DNA of 64,000 nt, taken from positions 1 to 64,000 of the forward strand of contig NZ_CANNBW010000026.1 in assembly GCF_947502995.1 (NCBI RefSeq), read 5' to 3'. Positions 36,103 to 42,954 of the stretch are shown here, piece after piece; position 1 is the first letter of the stretch, and each line of letters opens with the position of its first letter. Source of the stretch: an uncultured Tenacibaculum sp. (GTDB lineage Bacteria > Bacteroidota > Bacteroidia > Flavobacteriales > Flavobacteriaceae). The translations under genes were made by a program, and so were the position numbers. Under the pieces are notes generated by a model. The model was not told the DNA's origin and ran no database searches. It saw only the letters and a list, made by a program, of their open reading frames with translations.

Positions 36103-36130
36103 CAAAAATAAGATAAAGCCAATGTTTCAA
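36103..36130 (-). promoter_or_regulatory. Possible promoter of the DUF2723 gene
   Basis: On the minus strand TTG (36130-36128) is followed after 17 bases by TATTTTTG (36110-36103). The -7 element is perfect but the spacing is 2-3 bases shorter than usual. The start codon lies about 85 bases downstream. Confidence 0.4.
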
Positions 36131-36160
36131 TAATAAAGTTGTGTTAAAAGAAAAAAAAAT

Positions 36161-36190
36161 TTGCAGAATTGAAAAATAGTTATAAATTTG
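36161..36190 (+). promoter_or_regulatory. Promoter of the first tRNA-Gln gene
   Basis: TTG (36161-36163), a 19-bp spacer and TAAATTTG (36183-36190) form a perfect match to the phylum consensus, 17 bases before the mature tRNA 5' end. Confidence 0.8.
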
Positions 36191-36206
36191 CAGCCGCATT
36201 AATTAT

Positions 36207-36277
36207 TGGCCTATGGTGTAATGGCAACACACCGGTTTTTGGTACCGATATTCTAGGTTCGAGTCCTAGTAGGCCAA
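36207..36277 (+). tRNA. tRNA-Gln (anticodon UUG)
   Basis: Acceptor stem TGGCCTA pairs with TAGGCCA (36270-36276), with discriminator A at 36277. The D-arm is short, the anticodon loop TTTTGGT gives anticodon TTG for CAA, and the T-arm contains GGTTCGAGTCC. The CCA end is not encoded. Own promoter and terminator; identical to the copy at 38978. Confidence 0.95.
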
Positions 36278-36283
36278 CTTTAC

Positions 36284-36314
36284 AAAAGCTTCTGCAATTC
36301 GCAGAAGCTTTTTT
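36284..36314 (+). terminator. Terminator after first tRNA-Gln
   Basis: AAAAGCTTCTGC (36284-36295) pairs with 36301-36312 around a 5-base loop, followed by T residues. Confidence 0.88.
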
Positions 36315-36449
36315 GCATTTCAAAGTTTTGTAAAATTAGCTAGGCTTTTTGTGAGGTCAGTTAATCTATAGTTAAAAACGATTAAACGATAATTTTATAG
36401 TTAGGTCTTTAGTTGGTAGTAATTTAGTCCATGTAAAAACCCCGTAATC

Positions 36450-38897
36450 ATGAAAAAATTATTACTATTATTATTCGTTTGTTTGTCACAAGTTGCAATT
36501 TCGCAAAATTACAATTACTTAGGATCTTATACTTCTAACGGTACTCCAAACTATCTTGTAAGTCCAGGAGATAATGTATCTGTTGAAACTTTAGAGATGA
36601 TCAGTAATGCTTTACCAGAGTCATACCCTGTTCCAGATTATAATCCGCAATATATTACAGCAGGTTATGATACTAATGTTGAATTAACCCAAGCTGCAGA
36701 TGTTTTTGTAACTTTTGTTGCTGAAGGTGCTGGTTACAGAAATGTATTAGGTTTTTATACTTATGATTTAGATAATCCACCAACTTCTGCGCCTTCAGAA
36801 GAAGATATTACGATAATTTTTCCTAACGCATCTGCTTTGGGGAGTGGAGGAGGGCTTCAAGTAGGTGATAAAGTAAATATTGGAAGTTTTCCAGCTAATA
36901 CTGGTATTGGTTGGGTGTTATTAGCTAACGCCTGGAGTTCTTCTCAGCAAAAAGTAGGTTATGGTCATTGGACAGTTTTTTCTAATCCAGATTTTAATCC
37001 TGAAGCTAATCCAGATTTAAGACATCACAATGTGTTATTGTCTGATGCTGAAAATGAAAGAATAATTTTAGGTTTTGAAGATATAAGAAGAGACTATGGA
37101 AGTTGTGATAATGACTTTAATGATGCTATATTTTATATAACAGCAACGCCTTTTTCTGCAATGAGAATTAATAACGTAGCTGACGTTAGTTCTGCTAGTA
37201 ATGTAACATCATCTTATGACGGAGGTTTAGAAAGTAACGGAAAGTTAGCGCAATTAATAGCTAAAAGAAATTTAGAAAGAAGTAAAAATAAAACTCACAG
37301 AAATTTAAAGCAGTTTCAAGCTAAATTTGAGAAAGAATTGTTGATGAGTAGAGGTAATAGAAATAGTTTAATGAACTATTTGCCAGATACAGGTATGTTT
37401 GGTGTAGAAACTGCTTCAATATCTAGTCCAGATGACTTAATTGGTGTTACTAATGCTCAAGAAGTATTTGCTGCAGATTATTATAATGGTAATGATAGGG
37501 TTTCAGCTATTTTAGCAACAAAAACAGAAGGTTCTGTTTACGATCATTCAAAGGCAATTTGTGATCGTCTTAATAGTTCTTCAATAGAAGACATTAGAAC
37601 AATCACTACTAGAGGTCATAAAATGGTGAGCTCTAAAATTAGAAGAGCTAATGGATTAGTAGAGTATACTGTAAGTTTTTCGATAAAAATAGGAACAGAA
37701 GAGAATGAATTATATAGTTACTGGAATATAGAACAATACCCAATAGGTGATTATTATAATTTCCAAGTATGGGGAAGTACATATTCTCAAGTTTTTTCAA
37801 ACGTTAATTATATACTAGATACTTTCGCAGATCAAAAAAAATTAGTTAGCGATGGTTCTAATACAGAAATACCTTCGGTATTTGTAAGCTCTGGTAGATA
37901 TTCAAATGGACAATTATTTTTAGAAGTAATTAATAAAAATGAAACTAAAGAAGTGTTATTTAATGGTAATATTCAAGATACAGAAGTTTCTAACGTTAGA
38001 AATTATTCGGAAACGTTAAGTCTAACAGGGAATTGGAATGAGACTTTAATCGTAGATACAGGAGTGTTGTTTGATATAGGTTTTTCTTTAAGTACATCAA
38101 CTTCTTCAGCGATTGACGGATTGTATTTAGCTGATGGACCATGGGGAGTTGACTATTTAGAAGATTATGCTTCTGTTCAAAGCTTTAGTGTAACAAACGA
38201 AGACGTGTATGATGAGGAAATGGAACATGAAGTGAATAGAAATGTATCTATTCAAGGTCAAGTTAAAGGAAATGTAAACATTTTCAGACATGTGTTGCCG
38301 GGTGATCAAACATTAAATGTATCAGAATATAACTTCATATCTTTCGAAATGGAAACTAGTAATGAGATAGAGTTAGTGTTAATGACTGAAGATTTAGAAA
38401 ATTGGGATAATAGATTAAGGTATGTGATTCCTGCTAATTCTGAAAAAAGATTATATGAGATTGCATTCAATGATTTTAAAGATGGTGAAGGAAATAGCGG
38501 AAGCATTAGAGATGTAAAAACAATAGTCTTTTCAATAATTGGAGATTTTACAAATACGGTACAATATGATGTAAGTGTTAATAATGTTAAATTTAAATCT
38601 GCTAGTTCAACATTATCTGTAGATGATTTTGAGGCAACTAATCAAGCTAAAGTTTTTAATTATCCAAATCCATTCAAAGGTGGTACTACTATCATGTTAC
38701 CAAAACAATCAGATGTGGTGGAATTAAAGGTTTATGACTTATTAGGAAGACAAGTTTTTGCAGACGAGGTTACTACAATAGGAATAGATCGTAGAAAAGT
38801 TTTCTGTAATCCACAGATTAATATTAAAGGAGTTTATAAGTATGTTGTTTCAGATGAAGAGGGGAATACATATAAGGGTACCTTTGTTTCTAAATAA
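36450..38897 (+). CDS. DUF4114 domain protein with T9SS sorting domain
   Basis: 815 residues with signal peptide MKKLLLLLFVCLSQVAISQ. Residues 30-235 hold a DUF4114 domain, ending in GFEDIRRDYGSCDNDFNDAI, an acidic calcium-binding-like motif typical of the family. A middle region of about 400 residues (including an EVEY-like beta-rich stretch and a carbohydrate-binding-module-like part near 590-715) is unassigned. The last 75 residues are a type A sorting domain: NYPNPFKGGTTIMLP, LKVYDLLGRQVF, GVYKYVVSDEEGN. The protein should be exported by the T9SS to the surface or medium; adhesion or polysaccharide binding is likely. It lies between two identical tRNA-Gln genes. Confidence 0.88.
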   Translation: MKKLLLLLFVCLSQVAISQNYNYLGSYTSNGTPNYLVSPGDNVSVETLEMISNALPESYPVPDYNPQYITAGYDTNVELTQAADVFVTFVAEGAGYRNVLGFYTYDLDNPPTSAPSEEDITIIFPNASALGSGGGLQVGDKVNIGSFPANTGIGWVLLANAWSSSQQKVGYGHWTVFSNPDFNPEANPDLRHHNVLLSDAENERIILGFEDIRRDYGSCDNDFNDAIFYITATPFSAMRINNVADVSSASNVTSSYDGGLESNGKLAQLIAKRNLERSKNKTHRNLKQFQAKFEKELLMSRGNRNSLMNYLPDTGMFGVETASISSPDDLIGVTNAQEVFAADYYNGNDRVSAILATKTEGSVYDHSKAICDRLNSSSIEDIRTITTRGHKMVSSKIRRANGLVEYTVSFSIKIGTEENELYSYWNIEQYPIGDYYNFQVWGSTYSQVFSNVNYILDTFADQKKLVSDGSNTEIPSVFVSSGRYSNGQLFLEVINKNETKEVLFNGNIQDTEVSNVRNYSETLSLTGNWNETLIVDTGVLFDIGFSLSTSTSSAIDGLYLADGPWGVDYLEDYASVQSFSVTNEDVYDEEMEHEVNRNVSIQGQVKGNVNIFRHVLPGDQTLNVSEYNFISFEMETSNEIELVLMTEDLENWDNRLRYVIPANSEKRLYEIAFNDFKDGEGNSGSIRDVKTIVFSIIGDFTNTVQYDVSVNNVKFKSASSTLSVDDFEATNQAKVFNYPNPFKGGTTIMLPKQSDVVELKVYDLLGRQVFADEVTTIGIDRRKVFCNPQINIKGVYKYVVSDEEGNTYKGTFVSK

Positions 38898-38957
38898 AGA
38901 ATTTTAAAAATTCTTAAAAAAAATAAAGTTTGTGTTTTTTAATACAAACTTTGTTTG

Positions 38958-38965
38958 TATATTTG
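38958..38965 (+). promoter_or_regulatory. -7 element of the second tRNA-Gln gene
   Basis: TATATTTG matches TAnnTTTG, 13 bases before the tRNA. The nearest upstream TTG is about 25 bases away, so the -33 half is not consensus. Confidence 0.5.
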
Positions 38966-38977
38966 CACCCACAAAAT

Positions 38978-39048
38978 TGGCCTATGGTGTAATGGCAACA
39001 CACCGGTTTTTGGTACCGATATTCTAGGTTCGAGTCCTAGTAGGCCAA
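38978..39048 (+). tRNA. tRNA-Gln (anticodon UUG), second copy
   Basis: Base-for-base identical to the gene at 36207, including two or three flanking bases at the 5' end and one at the 3' end; the surrounding promoter and terminator sequences differ. Confidence 0.95.
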
Positions 39049-39051
39049 CAT

Positions 39052-39084
39052 AAAACCTTCAAGTTTATTCTTGAAGGTTTTTTT
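39052..39084 (+). terminator. Terminator after second tRNA-Gln
   Basis: AAAACCTTCAAG (39052-39063) pairs with 39070-39081 around a 6-base loop, followed by T residues. Confidence 0.88.
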
Positions 39085-39310
39085 GTGTTCAGAATTCAAA
39101 TGAAAGTTCTTTTCGTTTTGTTTAAGTGAAGTCTTAAATTTTTCTTAAAATAATGTTTTTGTAATAGGTAAAATGTGGTAAAATTCACTTTTATTTAAAA
39201 ACTAAGGGTTTTGTCTACAAATTAATTTAATCTAGCTCGTTATATTTGTTATACATTTAAATTAATTAACCTCCGACTGTATTTCTTGCAGTAATAAATT
39301 TAAAAGAAAA

Positions 39311-39943
39311 ATGAAAGTATTTATAGCTGACGATCATGAGCTAATCATAGATGGTATAAAAGCGATTCTAAAAACCTCTGTTCATCAAGTAGTGGGTTCC
39401 GCTAATACAGGAGCTGAACTAATTCAATGGTTAGATGTCAATGAATGTGATGTAGTTATTTTAGATTTAAAACTTCCTGATATGAATGGTATTGAAGTTT
39501 TAAAAGCTTTTTTTGGAAAAGAAAACGCTCCGAAATTTTTAATTGTATCAGGTTCTTATGATGTTAAACAAATTCAGGAAACTATATTGTTAGGTGCTTT
39601 AGGTTATGTTTCTAAAGTTGAATTAAGTAAAGAATTAGAAGAAGCTTTGTTTAAAATAGATCAAGGAAAAAGGTTTTATACAGATTGTGTTATCGATGTA
39701 ATAATATCTAAACAATTAGAGCAAGATAGTTTGGTTACTTTACAGAGTATGTTGTCGCACAGAGAAGCGCAGGCGTTACAGATGCTTAGTGAAAATATGG
39801 AGACATGCGATATTTGTGATGAAATGAGAATAACTAAAAGTTCGTTCAATACGCTGATTTCTAGAATGACCAAGAAATTAAAAGTTAAGAAAAAAATCGG
39901 ATTAGTCGTATTAGCGATTAAACATAAATTCAATGTAGGATAA
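39311..39943 (+). CDS. LuxR/NarL-type response regulator, no adjacent kinase
   Basis: 210 residues. The receiver domain (1-120) has the acidic pair Asp7-Asp8, phospho-acceptor Asp52 (ILDLKLPDMNG), Ser80 in place of the conserved Thr, and Lys102. The C-terminal part (about 145-210) is a LuxR-type helix-turn-helix (LSHREAQALQML, DICDEMRITKSSFNTLISRM). It should activate or repress transcription when phosphorylated. No histidine kinase is nearby, so it is an orphan here. TATATTTG at 39241-39248 is a candidate -7 element about 60 bases upstream. Confidence 0.92.
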   Translation: MKVFIADDHELIIDGIKAILKTSVHQVVGSANTGAELIQWLDVNECDVVILDLKLPDMNGIEVLKAFFGKENAPKFLIVSGSYDVKQIQETILLGALGYVSKVELSKELEEALFKIDQGKRFYTDCVIDVIISKQLEQDSLVTLQSMLSHREAQALQMLSENMETCDICDEMRITKSSFNTLISRMTKKLKVKKKIGLVVLAIKHKFNVG

Positions 39944-40005
39944 GCAAAGCTATAGGTGTATAAATTTTTTAATTTTAGTGGTTTATAAACTCAAATCACA
40001 TAATT

Positions 40006-40188
40006 ATGAAAAATTTATTCAAAATCGTAGTATTAGTAATCGTAGTAAGCTTTGTTTCTTGTACAGAAAACCAAGAAATAGTAACAAGCAATGGGCAAAT
40101 CATTGAAACAGAACAATTCGGTACAGAAAAAGAAGATGCAACCGCACCTGATTCAGAAACAGAAAATCCAGACTTGGAAGAAGACTAG
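40006..40188 (+). CDS. Small putative lipoprotein with acidic tail
   Basis: 60 residues. MKNLFKIVVLVIVVSFVSC is a lipoprotein signal with acylated Cys19; the mature 42 residues are Glu/Asp/Asn-rich, ending TENPDLEED. No family recognised. It precedes a membrane-protein gene whose longer reading frame overlaps it, so the two genes are probably cotranscribed. Confidence 0.7.
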   Translation: MKNLFKIVVLVIVVSFVSCTENQEIVTSNGQIIETEQFGTEKEDATAPDSETENPDLEED

Positions 40189-40195
40189 AGCTATA

Positions 40196-40849
40196 TTGTT
40201 TTATATAGGTTTTGGTGGAATTGTAGCGTTTTTGTTTTTTGCTTTCGAATTTTTAGAAAAAGAAAGTGAAGCTACTGTAATTTCAAGAGAACAAGCAGTT
40301 GTTAAAAGGAAAGCCAACACTAAAGAATTAAATGAATTAAAGGCTTATGTAAAACAAAATAATCCCGAGTTATATGCTAGATACATATATGTAAATAATC
40401 AATTTAAAAAATCTAAAGAAGTTTATAATCAGGCAGTGGAAGATGATAAGTTTTTAGGTTTTAAAAGTTTTAAAATTTTTGCATATCAGTTTTTTCCAAC
40501 ATTACTCTTTTTTTTATATGTGCTGTATCATTTGTATTTAAGTGTGCATGAAAGGAAAAAAAAGTTTGGGATTAAAATAATACACTTGGTTTTTCTTTTA
40601 TTTTCAATAGTGAAGATTTATTGGGTGTTCCAATCATCTGCAGATTTAAGTAAGGGGGAATATTATATTTTGGCGATAATTACAACCATTTTGGTTTCTT
40701 TTTCTGTATGGTTATTTCATAAAAAAGAGCTTACATGGAATAGGAAAGTAAAGAAGAAATTAATGAAAGTGTCTTATTATGCCATGGTAAATTGCGATGA
40801 AGATAAAGCAGAAGATATGGCTAAAATAATAGAACAACCCATAAAATAA
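40196..40849 (+). CDS. Membrane protein of unknown function
   Basis: 218 residues if read from the TTG at 40196. The frame is open further upstream (ATG at 40091 or 40136), but that part overlaps the lipoprotein and encodes a Lys/Gln-rich stretch of shadow character. From 40196 the protein begins with a membrane helix (FYIGFGGIVAFLFFAFEF), then a helical soluble region (about 25-95), then three more membrane helices (for example FFPTLLFFLYVLYHLYL and YYILAIITTILVSFSVWLF) and a cytoplasmic tail. No domain recognised. The start assignment is uncertain. Confidence 0.65.
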   Translation: MFYIGFGGIVAFLFFAFEFLEKESEATVISREQAVVKRKANTKELNELKAYVKQNNPELYARYIYVNNQFKKSKEVYNQAVEDDKFLGFKSFKIFAYQFFPTLLFFLYVLYHLYLSVHERKKKFGIKIIHLVFLLFSIVKIYWVFQSSADLSKGEYYILAIITTILVSFSVWLFHKKELTWNRKVKKKLMKVSYYAMVNCDEDKAEDMAKIIEQPIK

Positions 40850-40857
40850 GATAAGAT

Positions 40858-40884
40858 AAACCGGCTTTAATTCGTGCCGGTTTG
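40858..40884 (+). terminator. Terminator after the membrane-protein gene
   Basis: AAACCGGC (40858-40865) pairs with GCCGGTTT (40876-40883) around a 10-base loop; the T tract is short. Confidence 0.6.
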
Positions 40885-41037
40885 TTGTTATATAATGTTT
40901 TAGCGTTGTAGTAGTTCTGTTATTTTTGATGATTACGAAATTAAATATCGAGCAGAATTAATCACTTTGAAAAATCTTCAAAATATTTAAAGATAATTCT
41001 TCAATAAAATAACTTAAAAGCTAATGTTTTTCTTTAC

Positions 41038-41068
41038 TTGTTTAGTATATTATAAGTTACTATATTTG
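41038..41068 (+). promoter_or_regulatory. Promoter of the rimP-nusA-infB operon
   Basis: TTG (41038-41040), a 20-bp spacer and TATATTTG (41061-41068) match the consensus. The expected start is near 41074, giving a leader of about 55 bases. Confidence 0.78.
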
Positions 41069-41095
41069 CACAGAAATTCTCGATAAGATAATTGC

Positions 41096-41120
41096 AGGGG
41101 ACAAACAGTCCCCTCTTTTT
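41096..41120 (+). promoter_or_regulatory. Terminator-like hairpin in the rimP-nusA-infB leader
   Basis: AGGGGAC (41096-41102) and GTCCCCT (41108-41114) form a perfect GC-rich 7-bp stem with an AAACA loop, followed by C and TTTTT (41116-41120). It has the form of an intrinsic terminator, yet sits between the promoter and the rimP start (41130), so it is probably an attenuator or a translation-control element. Confidence 0.7.
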
Positions 41121-41129
41121 ATACCTAAA

Positions 41130-41591
41130 ATGAATCAAGACAAAGTAAAACAGTTATTACAAGAAGCATTAGATGAGAATCCAACATTGTTCCTTATCGA
41201 ATTACAGTTTCTAGCTAATAACAAGATAAAGGTAATAGTTGATGGAGATTCAGGTATTCCTTTGAGTGAATGTGTTAGAATCAGTAGAAATATTGAACAT
41301 AACTTAGATAGAGAAGAGGAAGATTTCTCATTAGAAGTAACCTCTCCAGATATATCTCATCCTTTAAAAGTTAAAAGGCAATACAATAAAAACCTAAATA
41401 GAACTTTAAAGGTAAAAACAGAAGATAAAGAATTTGAAGGCATATTGTCTGAAGTAAATGAAGATAGTATTGTCTTAAAATGGAAGACAAGAGAACCAAA
41501 ACCAATAGGTAAAGGGAAACATACAGTAGAGAAGGAAGCAGAAATACTGTATAAAGATATTAAAGAAGCAAAAGTGAAGATTATATTTTAA
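41130..41591 (+). CDS. rimP: Ribosome maturation factor RimP
   Basis: 153 residues. RimP binds the 30S subunit during late assembly. Family marks are the N-terminal IKVIVDGDSGIPLSECVRISRNIE and EVTSPDISHPLKVKRQYNKN segments, with a C-terminal Sm-like barrel (FEGILSEVNEDSIVLKWK). It is followed by nusA and infB, the conserved bacterial gene order, with 10 bases to nusA. Confidence 0.95.
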   Translation: MNQDKVKQLLQEALDENPTLFLIELQFLANNKIKVIVDGDSGIPLSECVRISRNIEHNLDREEEDFSLEVTSPDISHPLKVKRQYNKNLNRTLKVKTEDKEFEGILSEVNEDSIVLKWKTREPKPIGKGKHTVEKEAEILYKDIKEAKVKIIF

Positions 41592-41601
41592 CAGCAAGAA
41601 A

Positions 41602-42858
41602 ATGGAGAACATTGCATTAATTGAGTCATTTTCAGATTTTAAAGACAATAAAAGTATAGACAGGGTTACCCTTATGTCTATATTAGAGGAAGTATTTCGT
41701 TCAGCATTAAAACGTAAATATGGTTCTGATGACAATTTCGATATCATTATCAACCCAGATAAAGGTGATTTAGAAATTTGGAGAAATAGAGTTGTTGTAG
41801 CAGACGGAATGTCTGAAGATGATAATGAAGAGATAGAACTTTCTGAAGCAAGAAAAATTGAGCCTGATTTCGAAATTGGAGAAGATGTTTCTGAAGAGGT
41901 GAAATTAATTGATTTAGGAAGAAGAGCAATTCTTGCGTTACGTCAAAATTTAATTTCAAAAATACATGAACACGACAGTACTAATGTATTTAAGCAATTT
42001 AAAGATTTAGAAGGTGAAATTTATAGTGCAGAAGTACATCATATTCGTCATAATGCCGTAATTTTACTCGATGATGAAGGTAATGAAATAGTATTGCCAA
42101 AAACAGAGCAAATTCGTTCAGACTTTTTTAGAAAAGGAGATGCCGTAAGAGGAGTAATTAAGAAAGTTGAGCTTAAAGGAAATAAACCGGCAATAATTTT
42201 ATCAAGAACATCACCAAATTTCTTAGTAAAATTATTTGAACAAGAGATTCCTGAAGTTTTTGATGGTTTAATTACAATAGAAGGTGTAGCAAGAATACCC
42301 GGTGACAAAGCTAAAATAGCTGTAGATTCTTACGATGATAGAATTGATCCTGTAGGAGCTTGTGTTGGAGTTAAAGGTTCTCGTATTCACGGTATAGTGA
42401 GAGAATTAGGAAACGAAAATATTGATGTAATTAATTACACTAAAAACGAACAATTATATATTTCAAGAGCATTAAGTCCTGCAAAAGTGACTTCTGTAGA
42501 AATTATTAAGTTCGATGAAGAAAAAAATGGTAAAAAAGGACGTGTAAATGTACTTTTAAAACCAGAGGAAGTTTCTAAAGCAATCGGTAGATCGGGAGTA
42601 AATATTCGTTTAGCAAGTCAGTTAACAGGATACGAAATCGATGTGCAAAGAGAAGGAATAGAAGAGGAAGATGTTGAGTTAACAGAATTCTCTGATGAAA
42701 TAGAAGCATGGGTAATTGAAGAATTCAAGAAAATTGGTCTTGATACAGCGAAAAGCGTATTAGAAAAAGATGTTGTAGAGCTTGTAAAAAGAACCGATTT
42801 AGAAGAAGAAACAATTGTCGATGTTCAAAGAATTCTAAGAGAAGAATTCGAAGAGTAG
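41602..42858 (+). CDS. nusA: Transcription termination/antitermination factor NusA
   Basis: 418 residues. The N-terminal RNA-polymerase-binding domain (1-125) is followed by an S1 domain (about 130-200, EGEIYSAEVHHIRHNAVIL), and two KH domains (about 205-345) with DPVGACVGVKGSRIHGIVREL and KAIGRSGVNIRLASQLTG, and a short C-terminus. NusA binds RNA polymerase and nascent RNA to control pausing and termination. Only a short acidic C-terminal region is present, as in other Bacteroidota. Position between rimP and infB is standard. Confidence 0.97.
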   Translation: MENIALIESFSDFKDNKSIDRVTLMSILEEVFRSALKRKYGSDDNFDIIINPDKGDLEIWRNRVVVADGMSEDDNEEIELSEARKIEPDFEIGEDVSEEVKLIDLGRRAILALRQNLISKIHEHDSTNVFKQFKDLEGEIYSAEVHHIRHNAVILLDDEGNEIVLPKTEQIRSDFFRKGDAVRGVIKKVELKGNKPAIILSRTSPNFLVKLFEQEIPEVFDGLITIEGVARIPGDKAKIAVDSYDDRIDPVGACVGVKGSRIHGIVRELGNENIDVINYTKNEQLYISRALSPAKVTSVEIIKFDEEKNGKKGRVNVLLKPEEVSKAIGRSGVNIRLASQLTGYEIDVQREGIEEEDVELTEFSDEIEAWVIEEFKKIGLDTAKSVLEKDVVELVKRTDLEEETIVDVQRILREEFEE

Positions 42859-42897
42859 ATAAATAATAAGGTTTGTTGATTCCTTAAAAATTAACAG

Positions 42898-42928
42898 CAT
42901 GTTTTCTAAAAAAGAATTTGAAAACATG
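42898..42928 (+). other. Intercistronic hairpin between nusA and infB
   Basis: CATGTTTTC (42898-42906) pairs perfectly with GAAAACATG (42920-42928) around a 13-base loop, with no T tract. It is not a terminator; it may set the relative level of IF2 or be a processing site. Confidence 0.5.
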
Positions 42929-42954
42929 ATCAATATAAAGTATAATAACTATTT

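Noticed and set aside
36207-39048. Composite mobile element bounded by tRNA repeats
   Set aside because: No integrase, transposase, inverted repeat ends or target duplication beyond the tRNA sequence itself was found.
40091-40195. N-terminal extension of the membrane protein back to ATG 40091
   Set aside because: It overlaps the lipoprotein gene in another frame and has Lys/Gln-rich shadow composition; the lipoprotein frame has a proper signal peptide and acidic tail.
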